64,000 nt of DNA from an uncultured Lentisphaerota bacterium (GCA_900320095.1 ONQZ01000011.1:1-64000), one strand, 5' to 3'; counted from the first letter of the stretch, positions 42,462 to 51,634 are shown. Program-made: numbers and translations. Notes: generated by a model not told the origin, from the sequence alone.

Positions 42462-43912
42462 AAATCATGTATCTGAACGGCGCCCAGACCGGGCAGACGA
42501 TGGAGCTTTCGCCGGCCGGCGCGACGATCGGCCGCGAGAGCGACAACACCATCCAGCTGCCGATGGGGGGCGTCTCCCGTTACCATGCGAAAATCGAACG
42601 CGACGCGGCGGGGAACTGGCTGATCCGCGACCTCGGAAGCACCAACGGCACGCTCGTCGACGACGTCCCCGTGATCGGGGCCTCCCCGCTCGCTCCCGGC
42701 TCCGTCATCTCCATCGGCGACCAGCTTCTGCGCTGCGTGGATTCCGGCACGGCTCCGGCGGCGAATCCTGTCCCGCCGGCGTCTCAGCCCGCCCCGTCCG
42801 CGCAGCCTCAGCAGCCGTTCTTCTTCCGGCCACAGAACACGACTTCCTCGATCCCGGTCGGCACTGCGCCGATCCCGGAACAGCCGAAAGTCTCTCCGGC
42901 GCCTCAGCCCGCCCCGTCCGTTTCGCCCGCGGAAGTCCCGCACGGCCTTTTCAAGAAGAAACAGGATAAGCCGGCGCGTCCGGCGGGCAGCAAGAAGTTC
43001 CTGGGCAACGTGATCTTCGCCCTGATCGTGATCCTGATCGCGATCGTGGGGCTGTGGCTCTTCCTCAAATTGAGCGAACCCCAGCAGACGCCCTCCAGTC
43101 CGTCCGCCACGAAAAAGAAAGTCGAGAATCCCTTTGTCCTCTACTACGAAAAGGAATCCGTGGAGGACGGGACCAAGGTGTTCCGTTTCGTGCTTCAGAT
43201 CGAGAACGGCCACATGGAAGTCACGCTGGACGAGCCGCAGAACAAGCGCCGTTACTACGAGCTTTTCAAGGATCCGGTCCCCGACGCGCTGATCGCCAAG
43301 CTCAAACAGGAGATCCTCGATACCGGGTTCATGGAGCTTCAGCAGGAGAAGATCGCCGGGACCTCGCAGGACAACCGCCAGTACCGCCGTATCATGGTCG
43401 GGTTCGACAACAAGTTCTGCGACGTGAAGGTGTCCAACGACGTCTCCGAGACGTTCAACCGCGTGGAGACCATCATCAACGAGACGCTGCTGGAAGAGTA
43501 CGACCTCGGGATCATCTCGCAGAACGTCGACCGCATCCTGGAGGACGCGCGGACGTTCCTTTTCGTCGCCGAGGAGGCGTTCCGCGGCATCGACGTCACG
43601 CCGTCCAACCTGCCGAAGGCGATCAGCAACTACAAGCTCGCCCTGCGGCGCTACCAGCTGTTCGACGATCCGAAGCCCGTGGAATGGAAGACCGCCCGCG
43701 ACGGCCTCGCGAAAGCCGAGGCCAAGCTCGAGGAGATCCGTCTGGAGGGACAGAAGAACGTCCGGCTTTTCTACGAGCTCCGCGAATACGACAAGGCCGT
43801 CGCCGAATGCGCCCGCCTGCTCGCGATCTTCCCGCCCGACAGCGAGACATACCAGAAGATCCGGGACACCAAGATCAGAATCGAGAAAAAAATGTCTGTG
43901 GGGAATAAATGA
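42458..43912 (+). CDS. FHA-domain protein with one transmembrane helix
   Basis: 484 aa. An N-terminal FHA domain (residues 1-95) shows the phosphothreonine-binding set GRESDNTIQL, VSRYHAKIERD and LGSTNGTLVDD. A 75-residue Pro/Gln/Ala linker and one transmembrane helix (about 182-205) follow. The C-terminal part is outside the membrane (if the FHA is cytoplasmic) and mixed alpha/beta with a helical end rich in Lys/Glu and Tyr, perhaps TPR-like. Three motifs in the linker repeat Gln-Pro-Ala-Pro-Ser. It sits in the Tad operon, overlapping DUF192 and PEGA genes by 4 bases. It may transmit a phospho-signal across the membrane; the partner is unknown. Confidence 0.85.
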   Translation: MKIMYLNGAQTGQTMELSPAGATIGRESDNTIQLPMGGVSRYHAKIERDAAGNWLIRDLGSTNGTLVDDVPVIGASPLAPGSVISIGDQLLRCVDSGTAPAANPVPPASQPAPSAQPQQPFFFRPQNTTSSIPVGTAPIPEQPKVSPAPQPAPSVSPAEVPHGLFKKKQDKPARPAGSKKFLGNVIFALIVILIAIVGLWLFLKLSEPQQTPSSPSATKKKVENPFVLYYEKESVEDGTKVFRFVLQIENGHMEVTLDEPQNKRRYYELFKDPVPDALIAKLKQEILDTGFMELQQEKIAGTSQDNRQYRRIMVGFDNKFCDVKVSNDVSETFNRVETIINETLLEEYDLGIISQNVDRILEDARTFLFVAEEAFRGIDVTPSNLPKAISNYKLALRRYQLFDDPKPVEWKTARDGLAKAEAKLEEIRLEGQKNVRLFYELREYDKAVAECARLLAIFPPDSETYQKIRDTKIRIEKKMSVGNK

Positions 43913-45282
43913 ACATGATCAAACGACTTTTCCTCTTTGCTGTCTGTGCCATCTGCGCCGCGGCTTTCGTTTTTCTGCCTTCCTGCGAAAAGAAGGCGCC
44001 CGAACAGGATTTGAGCGACTACGGCAGTATCAGCATCACGTCCGAGCCGTCCGGCGCGGAAATCTCCATCCTCGGCAAGACACTCCCCAGTCTCACCCCG
44101 TACATAACCAATCCCGTGCCGTCCGCCATGTACATCGTGAAGTTCGCGATGGACGGGTATGAACCCGCATGGCTGCCGGTGACCGTCGTGCCCGGCCGCC
44201 AGGTCGAGGCGCACGCCGTGCTCACCCCGGAAAACGCCACGGTGATCATCGACTCCAACCCGTCCGGCGCACACGTGCAGATGAACGGGAAGGAGATCGG
44301 CGACACGCCGGTCCTGCTGCCCGACCTCGCGCTCGGGTCCTATTCCGCCTCCGTGCAGATGCAGGGCTACACGCGCCGCGACATCTCCTGGAAGGTGCAG
44401 AACGGACGTCCGATCCTGATCAACGTGCCGCTGATGAACAATATCGGCACGCTGTCGCTGACCAGCGACCCGGACGCCGCCGAGATCGAAATCGACGGCC
44501 GGACCTACGGCAATACGCCGTTCTCGGATTTCTTCGAGCAGGGACAGCATCAGATCCTCCTCACGAAGACCGGCTACAAGCCTTATGAAAAGACCGTCAC
44601 CGTGAACCGCGACGAGACGACCGAGGTCAGCATTAAAATGGAAGAGCTTCCCGGTTCTCTTGCGATCGAAAGCGAACCCGCGGGCGCCGAGCTCTTCATC
44701 AACGGCGTCGACTACGGCGTAACGCCCTACAAACGCGACTCCATCGAGGCGGGCGACTACACGATCCGCCTGAGCATGGACGGCTACGACACGGTCGAAC
44801 AGGTCGTCACGGTCCATCCCGGCGAGCCCATGAACCGCAGCTTCACGCTCGACTCGAATCTGGGCACCATCATCCTCTCCGTGAACCCGCCCGGCATGAA
44901 CATCTACCTCGACGGCAAGTTCGTCTGCCGGACCGAATCCGAGGCGAAATCCCGCGACGTTTCCAAGCGCGTGACGCTCAAGAACCTCACCTCCGGGGAA
45001 CACACGATCACCATGTCGAACAAGCATGCCAAGCCGGATGTGAAGACCATCTCGGTCAAGGTCGGCAAGGGCAGGACGGTGCAGCTGCCGGAGTTCTCCT
45101 TCTGGCTGCCCGACACCACGATCGTCCTGAAGAACGGCAGCAAGTACACGGGCCGCCTGACGGACAAGTATTCCGAGGATTCGAAGCGGATCTCGTTCCG
45201 CCATTCCGCCGGGATCACCAGCGAATACAACAGAGACGATATCCGGGACATCATCCGCCTGAATATCATCGACGCGGAGTGA
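43909..45282 (+). CDS. PEGA-repeat lipoprotein
   Basis: 457 aa. A lipoprotein signal peptide (lipobox Leu-Pro-Ser-Cys, Cys26) is followed by at least five PEGA-type beta repeats of about 70 residues. Each has a Ser-x-Pro-x-Gly-Ala-x-(Ile/Val/Leu) strand and a closing Gly-Tyr: SEPSGAEISILGK, SNPSGAHVQMNGKEIG, SDPDAAEIEIDGRTYG, SEPAGAELFINGVDYG and VNPPGMNIYLDGKF. PEGA domains are surface or periplasmic and common in kinase or FHA systems. The C-terminal 80 residues differ (WLPDTTIVLKNGSKYTGRLT, an SH3-like strand pattern). It overlaps the FHA gene by 4 bases, so it is likely part of the same envelope assembly. Confidence 0.88.
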   Translation: MNMIKRLFLFAVCAICAAAFVFLPSCEKKAPEQDLSDYGSISITSEPSGAEISILGKTLPSLTPYITNPVPSAMYIVKFAMDGYEPAWLPVTVVPGRQVEAHAVLTPENATVIIDSNPSGAHVQMNGKEIGDTPVLLPDLALGSYSASVQMQGYTRRDISWKVQNGRPILINVPLMNNIGTLSLTSDPDAAEIEIDGRTYGNTPFSDFFEQGQHQILLTKTGYKPYEKTVTVNRDETTEVSIKMEELPGSLAIESEPAGAELFINGVDYGVTPYKRDSIEAGDYTIRLSMDGYDTVEQVVTVHPGEPMNRSFTLDSNLGTIILSVNPPGMNIYLDGKFVCRTESEAKSRDVSKRVTLKNLTSGEHTITMSNKHAKPDVKTISVKVGKGRTVQLPEFSFWLPDTTIVLKNGSKYTGRLTDKYSEDSKRISFRHSAGITSEYNRDDIRDIIRLNIIDAE

Positions 45283-45288
45283 GCCCAG

Positions 45289-45828
45289 ATGCCGCTTTCC
45301 GTTGTGCTCGCCATCGCCGCCGCCGTCTCGCTCGTCGCCGCCGCCGCGTTCATCCTGACCGTGCGGCGCGGGCCCGCCGTGCGCGCGCTGTACGAAAAAC
45401 TCCCGCGCGAACGCGTCTCCGGCACGGTCCTGACCGTGGTCGCGCTGCTCTGGTGCATCCCGAACATCCGTCCGATCTTCATGCCGGATTCGCCGTTCCA
45501 GACGTTTGTTCTGCCGCTGATCCTGCTCGCCATCGTGCTCGCCGCGATCTTCCTGAACTACCTCTTCGCCCGGGCCGCCGCCGCGATCCTGATCCTCGGC
45601 GCGCACGCCGTGCTGAAGGCGGCGTATCCGGCGCAGCCGCCGGGGTATCCGGTCCTGGCGGCGCTCGTGCTGCTCGCGGGCGTGATCGGGATCGTGATCT
45701 CGGCGAAGCCGTACTGGCTCCGAGACTGGTTCCGGCTGTCGTTCCGGAATCCCGCCGTGCGCTGGGCGTCCGCCGCGTATTTCCTGCTGCTGTGCGCGAT
45801 GTCCTGCTGGTGCGCCGTGGAGGCATGA
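45289..45828 (+). CDS. Multipass membrane protein of unknown function
   Basis: 179 aa, nearly all hydrophobic. Five or six transmembrane segments lie at about residues 4-25, 45-65, 70-100, 112-135 and 155-177, with few charged residues in short loops. No family was recognised. It follows the PEGA gene by 6 bases and overlaps rsmG by 4 bases. A few PVC genomes have small membrane proteins in such positions, but no function can be stated. Confidence 0.7.
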   Translation: MPLSVVLAIAAAVSLVAAAAFILTVRRGPAVRALYEKLPRERVSGTVLTVVALLWCIPNIRPIFMPDSPFQTFVLPLILLAIVLAAIFLNYLFARAAAAILILGAHAVLKAAYPAQPPGYPVLAALVLLAGVIGIVISAKPYWLRDWFRLSFRNPAVRWASAAYFLLLCAMSCWCAVEA

Positions 45829-46502
45829 GCATGGTCGAACTGCCCCCTCCGGACGCCGCCGAACGCGCCTTCCTGCTCGAATGTGTCGGCGCGGACCGAT
45901 TGGAACCGTTTCTGGCGCTCTGCACGCGGTACGGCGAACTGCTGTACGAGACGAACGAATCCCTGAACTTGACGGCGATCCCGCCGGACGCCTATTGGAG
46001 CAAGCACGTCTGCGACTGCGCGCTGGCGCTCCGCGCCCTGCCGGAGCTTTTTGCCGACGGCGTGCGCCTTGCCGACGTCGGATGCGGAGCCGGACTTCCG
46101 GCGTTTCCGCTCGCCGCCGCGCGTCCCGGACTCGACGTGACCGCGATCGATTCGCGCGGCAAGAAGATCGCATTCCTGGAACGCGCCGTGTCTGCCGCCG
46201 GACTCGCCAATCTGCATCCGGTCCACGCCCGCGCCAACGAGCTTGCCGCGAAGCCGGAATACCGGGGTGGATTCCGCACGATCACGGCGCGCGCGGTCGC
46301 CGGAGCGCCCGAACTTGTCAAGGAATGCCGCAATCTGCTGGGGCAGGGCGGCAGCCTGTGCGTGTTCCGCACGGAGTCCCAGGCCGCGGACGAATGGCCT
46401 GCGCTGGCCGCCGACAAACGCGTCCGCGCCGAACGCACACCCGAGTTCCCGCTGCCGCACGAGGCCGGGACGCGCCTTTTCCTCCGCATCCGCAAACCAT
46501 GA
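45825..46502 (+). CDS. rsmG: 16S rRNA (guanine527-N7)-methyltransferase RsmG (GidB)
   Basis: 225 aa. It methylates N7 of G527 in 16S rRNA; loss gives low-level streptomycin resistance in other bacteria. The SAM-binding motif is LADVGCGAGLPAFPLA, and the family N-terminal helix YGELLYETNESLNLTAI is present. ITARAVAGAPELVKECRNLL contains the conserved Arg-Ala. The start at 45825 overlaps the previous stop (ATGA); Met3 (45831) is the alternative. It is not with gidA/mnmG or parAB, its usual neighbours. Confidence 0.93.
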   Translation: MSMVELPPPDAAERAFLLECVGADRLEPFLALCTRYGELLYETNESLNLTAIPPDAYWSKHVCDCALALRALPELFADGVRLADVGCGAGLPAFPLAAARPGLDVTAIDSRGKKIAFLERAVSAAGLANLHPVHARANELAAKPEYRGGFRTITARAVAGAPELVKECRNLLGQGGSLCVFRTESQAADEWPALAADKRVRAERTPEFPLPHEAGTRLFLRIRKP

Positions 46503-46525
46503 AAACGTATCCATAAGGAGCCGTT

Positions 46526-46852
46526 ATGCATTTTTACCGTCTTGACGTTTATGTGCCGGATTCGCACGTGGAAGCCGTGAAAACGGCGATCTTCGAGGCC
46601 GGAGCCGGGTATTTCGGCAACTACGATTCCTGCTGCTGGCAGACCGAGGGGACCGGACAGTTCCGCCCGCTCGAAGGCGCGCATCCGTACTTCGGCGAAC
46701 AGGGCCGCGTGGAACACGTGAAGGAGTGGAAGCTGGAATTCGTGGTGGCGGAAACCGTGCTGGAAGCCGTTCTGACGGCGCTGAAGGATTCGCACCCGTA
46801 CGAGACCCCGGCGTTCCAGTACTGGCCCGTCAACCGCCACTGGCAGGCGTGA
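46526..46852 (+). CDS. YqfO/NIF3-like small protein (CutA-like fold)
   Basis: 108 aa. It resembles the small inserted domain of NIF3/YqfO proteins, with the pattern Tyr-Val-Pro at the start (VYVPDSHVEAVKTAIFEAGAG), the GNYDSCCWQTEGTGQFRP loop, and DSHPYETPAFQYWPV at the end. The stand-alone form is common; its function is unknown, perhaps metal or nucleotide sensing. GGAG lies 8 bases upstream. It is the last gene of the long lpxC-Tad-rsmG run. Confidence 0.85.
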   Translation: MHFYRLDVYVPDSHVEAVKTAIFEAGAGYFGNYDSCCWQTEGTGQFRPLEGAHPYFGEQGRVEHVKEWKLEFVVAETVLEAVLTALKDSHPYETPAFQYWPVNRHWQA

Positions 46853-46948
46853 AAACACAATCGCGGACTTGCGCCGTGTTCTGTCCGCAGAGAATCCCCG
46901 CTTCGTCGCGCCCCGCCTCGAAAACACTCTGATTTTTTCGGAAACGGC

Positions 46949-46976
46949 TTGAAAAAACCGCTCGAAAGGGTATATT
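46949..46976 (+). promoter_or_regulatory. Promoter of the GH2 gene
   Basis: TTGAAA (46949-46954), 16 bases, TATATT (46971-46976); TATTAT at 18 bases also fits. Confidence 0.7.
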
Positions 46977-47035
46977 ATCAAAAAATTATTTTCTAAAACA
47001 ATCACACAATACCCCATACAAACAGGAAAGACCCC

Positions 47036-50000
47036 ATGAAAAAATCCCTCTTCATCCTCGCGCTCGCCGCCGGAATGCTCTGGCAGGCGGACGCCCGCGA
47101 AGTCGTCAGCCTCTCCGGCTCCGGCTGGAAACTCTGGCGCGACACCGCCGCACAGTGGCAGTCCGAACACGTCGTCGTCCCCGGCACCCCGCTCGACCAG
47201 ATTCCCGCGCACCAGCCGACCGGCGGCTGGGACGCCCTGAGCAAGGCGGAGCGCAAGGACGTCACGGTCCCCGGCACGGTCGAACAGTATTTCACCGACA
47301 TGTCCGCGCTGGAAAAGGACTACACGATCGACCCGAAGAACTTCTGGCAGCCGCTGCAGGGCGTTTCGTGGTGGAGCCGCACGTTCAAGGTCGACCAGGA
47401 CCTGACCGGCAAGAAGGTGTTCCTGCGCTTCTCCGCCCTCACCTACCAGGCGGAGATCTTCCTGAACCATGAACTCATCGCGTGCGACGCCGCGTGCGAC
47501 ACCGAGTTCGTGCTCGACATCACCGGCAAGCTCAAGAAAGGCGACACCGCCGCGCTCGACATCCGCATCACCAACCCCGGCGGCGATTACGACTGGACCG
47601 ACTACATCCCGTTCACCTGGAACGGCGTCAAGCTGAACGGCAGGCGCGCTGTCGGCGGCGTGACCGGGCACGTCTCCCTCGAGATCACCGATCCCGTGTA
47701 CATCGACGACGTATACGTGATGAACACCCCCGATCCGAAGACGGTCGAGATCCGCATCACCGCGGTCAACGACACCGGCAAGGACGTGGAGAAGGAGTGC
47801 ACCGTCCGCCTCGTCCAGGACAACACCCCGGTCATGGCGGCCGAGGTCGTCACGCTCAAACCCGGCGAGAACCTCATCACCCGCAAGTTCACGCACGAGA
47901 GCGCGGAGCTGTGGGACCTCGACAACCCGAACCTCTACACGCTGAGCGTGAAAGTCGGCGACGAGGAGGAGAGCCAGACGTTCGGATTCCGCTGGTTCGG
48001 ACCCGAAGGCGTCGGCAAGGACGCCATGTTCCGCCTCAACGGTAAGCGCATCGTGCTGCGCTCCGCGATCAGCTGGGGCTGGTGGCCCGTCACCGGCACC
48101 ATCCCGCTGCCCGAATACGCAGCGAAGCAGATCAAGGCCGCGAAGGACTTCGGCATGAATATGCTGAACTTCCACCGCCACATGGGCCAGGACATCGTGC
48201 TTCAGGAAGCCGACAAGCAGGGCCTGCTGTACTACGCCGAGCCCGGCGGATTCATCTCCGGCAGCCAGTCCCCCGAGGGCCGCGTGATCGCGAAGGAACG
48301 CGTCCGCCGCATGGTCAAGAAATTCCGTTCGCATCCGTCCCTCGTGATCTACAACCTCATCAACGAGCTCGGCCTCGGTCGCGAACAGCATGACCAGAAC
48401 TGGTATTCCAGCATGGTCTCCTTCACGCACCAGAACGACCCGTCGCGCATCGTCGTGCTCACCAGCGGCTGGAGCAAGGAAGGCATCAACGTCGAGGACT
48501 ACAACAAGATGAACTGCATGCCGTTCGACGACAAGGTGTACCAGGTCGGGTTCCGCGACAACCACAACGCCACCGGCCCGAACATCTCCTATCCCGCGAA
48601 CTACTACACGAACAGCAAGCGTTACTGGAACTACACCGAGAACAAGGAAGAGCTCGTCTTCTGGGGCGAGGAGGGCGCCATCTCCACTCCGCCGCGCCTT
48701 GAGCTCATCATGGACGAGCTGAAGAAGATCGGCGAGGACGGCATGGACGGCGCGGACTACAAGAACTGGTACACGCGCATGAACAAGTACCTCGACGAGA
48801 AGGGACTCCGCAAGGATTACCCGACCGTCGAAGCCTTCACCTCCGAGCTCGGCAAGGTCGGCATCCGCCACCAGGGCCGCCGCATTGAGATCATCCGCCT
48901 CAACAACATCACCGACGGCTACGCGATCAACGGCTGGGAAGCCATGCTCCGCGAGAACAACTCCGGCGTCGTAGACACCTTCCGCAACCCGAAGGGCGAT
49001 CCCGCCATCCTCCGCGCCTACAATGCCCCGCTGAAGCTCGCGGTCCACACCCCGACTCCGTCCTTCACCGTTCCGAATACCGTCTCCGCCGACATCCACA
49101 TCATCAACGAGGAGAACCTGAACGGCGAATACACGCTCGTGACGCAGCTCATCCAGGACGGCAAAGTCGTCAACGAATCCGAGCAGAAAGTGAAGGTCAC
49201 CGGCGGCGACGTCTACGGCGAACTCCTCGCCGAGGGCGTGAAGATCCAGGTCGACAAGCCCGGCGTCTCCGTCATCAAGGCGTTCCTGAAGGACACCAAG
49301 GCCGAGGGCGAAATGGAAGTCACCGCCGTCGACAACTCCAAAATCCAGCTCCCCGCGGGCAAGACCTACGCGGTCTATGAAAATCCGCAGCCCCAGGGCC
49401 AGATGCAGCCCGGCGGCAACCGTCCCGGCGGCATGGGCGGCTTCGGCGGCGGCAACCGTCCCGGCGGCTTCGGCGGCGGCCGCGGCCCCGGCATGGGCGG
49501 CCAGCCCCAGCAGTCGCTCGTCAGCATCCTCAACGCCGCGGGCGGCAACTTCCAGAGCTACCAGCCCGGCGGCAGCCTGAAGCCCGACGTGCTCGTCGTG
49601 ACCCAGCGCTACCCAGTGCCGCAGCGGATCCCGGCGAACTCCATCGCCACGCCCGACGGGACCGCCGGCGCGTTCCGCCTGACCTTCCTCGTCGACGGAG
49701 AAAAGCGCGCCGAACGCAACGTCCGCCAGCTCGAGCTGGCGCTCCCGGACGGCGGCACGCCCGATCCGAACGTGCCGATGACCGCCGGTTACACGGTCCT
49801 CTTCGAGGGCCAGTACATGCCGAACGCCGACGGCGACTACAACTTCAAGATCGAAGGCCCGACCAAGGCGGACGACCAGCTGAGCTTCAAGGTCGACGGC
49901 AAGGAGATCGAGGTCGGCGCCGACGGCACCGCCAAGGTCACGCTCTACCGCGGCGTCCCCGCGCAGCTCGCCATCTCCATGACCAAGAAGACCGCCCAGC

Positions 50001-50536
50001 GCTTCAACGTTCTCTGCTTCCCGCCGAACGGCAATTCCGTCGACGTGAACGCGGTCGTCGAGCTTGCGAAGTCCGGCACGCAGGTCATCGTCCTCAACGA
50101 CGTGGAAAACTGGGCCCCGACGATCGCCGCCGCGAACGGCAACCTGAAATATCTCGGCAGCTTCCGCCTCGGCAACAACTGGGTCGGCGGCCAGTATTTC
50201 TGCAAGGACCACCCCGTCTTCAACGGCTTCCTGAAGCCCGCCGTCCTCGACTACGCGTTCGACGCCGCCGTCTCCAATCCGCGCTCCGCCATCATCATGG
50301 AGGGCGACGAGGAGCTGATCTCCGGCGCGTGGCATTCCCTCGGATGCCGCATGGGCACTGCAATCGGCCGCGCGAAGACCGGGTCCGGCTCCTTCTTCTA
50401 CTCCACGCTCGGGCTCACGAACTACAACGACCCCGTGTGCAGAAGACTGCTCTTCAACCTGATCGAGTACGCAGCCGGACGCAACCGCTCCGACATTGTG
50501 GACAGCCACCTCGATTCCGAAGGCAACAAGCCCTGA
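47036..50536 (+). CDS. Secreted glycoside hydrolase family 2 protein with Gly-rich hinge
   Basis: 1166 aa. The signal peptide ends at Ala-Asp-Ala (about residue 20). Residues 21-330 are the GH2 sugar-binding and immunoglobulin-like domains (VSWWSRTFKVDQDLTGKKVF), and 330-600 the TIM barrel. The acid/base Glu is in YNLINELGLG (E444); the nucleophile is one of the two Glu in FWGEEGAIS (E545/E546). Residues 670-770 are another beta-domain. Then comes a Gly/Pro/Phe/Met-rich hinge (785-825), a PA14-like strand region (VLFEGQYMPNADGDYNFKIEG), and a C-terminal alpha/beta domain (VLCFPPNGNSVDVNAVVELAK). The substrate (beta-galactoside, -mannoside or -glucuronide) cannot be read from sequence. The gene stands alone. 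Confidence 0.9.
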   Translation: MKKSLFILALAAGMLWQADAREVVSLSGSGWKLWRDTAAQWQSEHVVVPGTPLDQIPAHQPTGGWDALSKAERKDVTVPGTVEQYFTDMSALEKDYTIDPKNFWQPLQGVSWWSRTFKVDQDLTGKKVFLRFSALTYQAEIFLNHELIACDAACDTEFVLDITGKLKKGDTAALDIRITNPGGDYDWTDYIPFTWNGVKLNGRRAVGGVTGHVSLEITDPVYIDDVYVMNTPDPKTVEIRITAVNDTGKDVEKECTVRLVQDNTPVMAAEVVTLKPGENLITRKFTHESAELWDLDNPNLYTLSVKVGDEEESQTFGFRWFGPEGVGKDAMFRLNGKRIVLRSAISWGWWPVTGTIPLPEYAAKQIKAAKDFGMNMLNFHRHMGQDIVLQEADKQGLLYYAEPGGFISGSQSPEGRVIAKERVRRMVKKFRSHPSLVIYNLINELGLGREQHDQNWYSSMVSFTHQNDPSRIVVLTSGWSKEGINVEDYNKMNCMPFDDKVYQVGFRDNHNATGPNISYPANYYTNSKRYWNYTENKEELVFWGEEGAISTPPRLELIMDELKKIGEDGMDGADYKNWYTRMNKYLDEKGLRKDYPTVEAFTSELGKVGIRHQGRRIEIIRLNNITDGYAINGWEAMLRENNSGVVDTFRNPKGDPAILRAYNAPLKLAVHTPTPSFTVPNTVSADIHIINEENLNGEYTLVTQLIQDGKVVNESEQKVKVTGGDVYGELLAEGVKIQVDKPGVSVIKAFLKDTKAEGEMEVTAVDNSKIQLPAGKTYAVYENPQPQGQMQPGGNRPGGMGGFGGGNRPGGFGGGRGPGMGGQPQQSLVSILNAAGGNFQSYQPGGSLKPDVLVVTQRYPVPQRIPANSIATPDGTAGAFRLTFLVDGEKRAERNVRQLELALPDGGTPDPNVPMTAGYTVLFEGQYMPNADGDYNFKIEGPTKADDQLSFKVDGKEIEVGADGTAKVTLYRGVPAQLAISMTKKTAQRFNVLCFPPNGNSVDVNAVVELAKSGTQVIVLNDVENWAPTIAAANGNLKYLGSFRLGNNWVGGQYFCKDHPVFNGFLKPAVLDYAFDAAVSNPRSAIIMEGDEELISGAWHSLGCRMGTAIGRAKTGSGSFFYSTLGLTNYNDPVCRRLLFNLIEYAAGRNRSDIVDSHLDSEGNKP

Positions 50537-50590
50537 TCCCCGGGCAAAACAACGGGCGGGCGCTTCATTTCGGACGCCTGCCCGGCACGC

Positions 50591-50631
50591 GGCGGCGATC
50601 TCCTTTCCCGGAGGTTGCCGCCGAACTTTTT
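50591..50631 (+). terminator. Rho-independent terminator after the GH2 gene
   Basis: A 13-bp RNA stem (50591-50603 with 50610-50622, including G-U pairs) with a TTTCCC loop is followed by GAACTTTTT. Confidence 0.82.
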
Positions 50632-50657
50632 GAGGAGAGCCGTCGATCTGCCGAGGG

Positions 50658-50697
50658 GAAAAGAGAAGTCGCACAAGCCCTGTCCGGCATGTGCGAC
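50658..50697 (-). terminator. Terminator after the Sel1 membrane protein
   Basis: An 8-bp stem GTCGCACA/TGTGCGAC (50668-50675, 50690-50697) is followed on the minus strand by TTCTCTTTT. A smaller CGCCTC/GAGGCG hairpin at 50714-50729 lies closer to the stop codon. Confidence 0.6.
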
Positions 50698-50749
50698 CTG
50701 ATATCTGTTATTTCGCGCCTCGTTTGAGGCGTGTATTTGTCGCTGGATA

Positions 50750-51634
50750 TTACTGTTCGGCTTCCTTCTGCGCCTTGAGCTTTTCGACGCGGATGATCGC
50801 GCTCTGCGCGTCCTCGAGTCCGACGTACAGCGCCTTCCGGTACCATTCGAGCGCCGTGTCCAGATTCCGGTCCACGCCCTCGCCGTTTTCATAGCAGACG
50901 CCGAGCGAATAGATCGCGGTCGGGTTGTTCTGCGCCGCCGCCTTGCGGTACCATTCGACCGCGGCGAACGGATCCGGGTTCACCCCGGAGGCGTTCATGA
51001 GGCAGGCGGCATAGCACGCCTGCGCCTCGGCATAGCCTTCTTCCGCCGGCTTCTTGAGGATCTCCACCGCCTCGCGGTATCTCTGATGCGCGAAAAGATC
51101 GTTTGCCTTGGCGACGGAAACGCGCCACAGCGCCATCTGTGCCTCCCCGATCCCGCTGTCCAGCGCTTTTTTGTACCACGACGCCGCCTCGTCCAGGCTC
51201 GGCGCGACGCCCTGACCGTACTCATAGCAGACCGCGAGCTCGTAAAACGCGACGGAATTGTTCTGCGCGGCGGCCTTGCGGTACCATTCGACCGCCGCCG
51301 CGGGATCCGCCGCCACGCCGGTGCCCTGCTTGAGGCAGCCGCCGTAATAGATCTGCGCCCAGGAGTTGCCGAGTTCGGCGGCCTGGCGGAGATGGTCCGC
51401 CGCGCCCGCGAAATCCTGTTTTTCGTACAGCGCGTATGCGTCATTCAGGAGTTTTTCCGCCTTGTTCTGTCCGTGTGACCGGGTATATCCCAGGACGCAG
51501 GCGAATCCGAGCAGAAGCACCACCCAGATCGCGACCACGACCTTGTTGGAGCCTTTCTTTCCGCCGCCGCAGCCGCATCCGCACGCGCTCTGCTCCTGCG
51601 ACGCCTGTTCCGTACTCTTTTCGTTCTGTTCCAT
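50750..51634 (-). CDS. Membrane-anchored Sel1-repeat protein with N-terminal Cys/Gly cluster
   Basis: 294 aa from the Met at 51634 behind AAGGAAAA; 18 more residues upstream would cover the leader. The N-terminus is polar with a Ser-Ala-Cys-Gly-Cys-Gly-Cys-Gly-Gly-Gly cluster at about residues 16-25. One transmembrane helix (32-52) follows. Then come about five Sel1/TPR-like repeats of 36 residues, for example LGNSWAQIYYGGCLKQGTG, and AQNNPTAIYSLGVCYENGEG with Trp-Tyr-Arg-Lys-Ala between them. Sel1 repeats mediate protein contacts. No partner is evident. It is convergent with GH2 and has its own promoter. Confidence 0.82.
   Translation of the reverse strand: MEQNEKSTEQASQEQSACGCGCGGGKKGSNKVVVAIWVVLLLGFACVLGYTRSHGQNKAEKLLNDAYALYEKQDFAGAADHLRQAAELGNSWAQIYYGGCLKQGTGVAADPAAAVEWYRKAAAQNNSVAFYELAVCYEYGQGVAPSLDEAASWYKKALDSGIGEAQMALWRVSVAKANDLFAHQRYREAVEILKKPAEEGYAEAQACYAACLMNASGVNPDPFAAVEWYRKAAAQNNPTAIYSLGVCYENGEGVDRNLDTALEWYRKALYVGLEDAQSAIIRVEKLKAQKEAEQ

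Noticed and set aside
45992-50674. Very long open frame on the minus strand (about 1560 codons) opposite rsmG, the NIF3-like gene and GH2
   Set aside because: It is antisense to well-recognised genes with clear motifs. High GC and skewed codon use remove stops from the opposite strand. The translation is low-complexity Val/Asp/Arg/Gly-rich.
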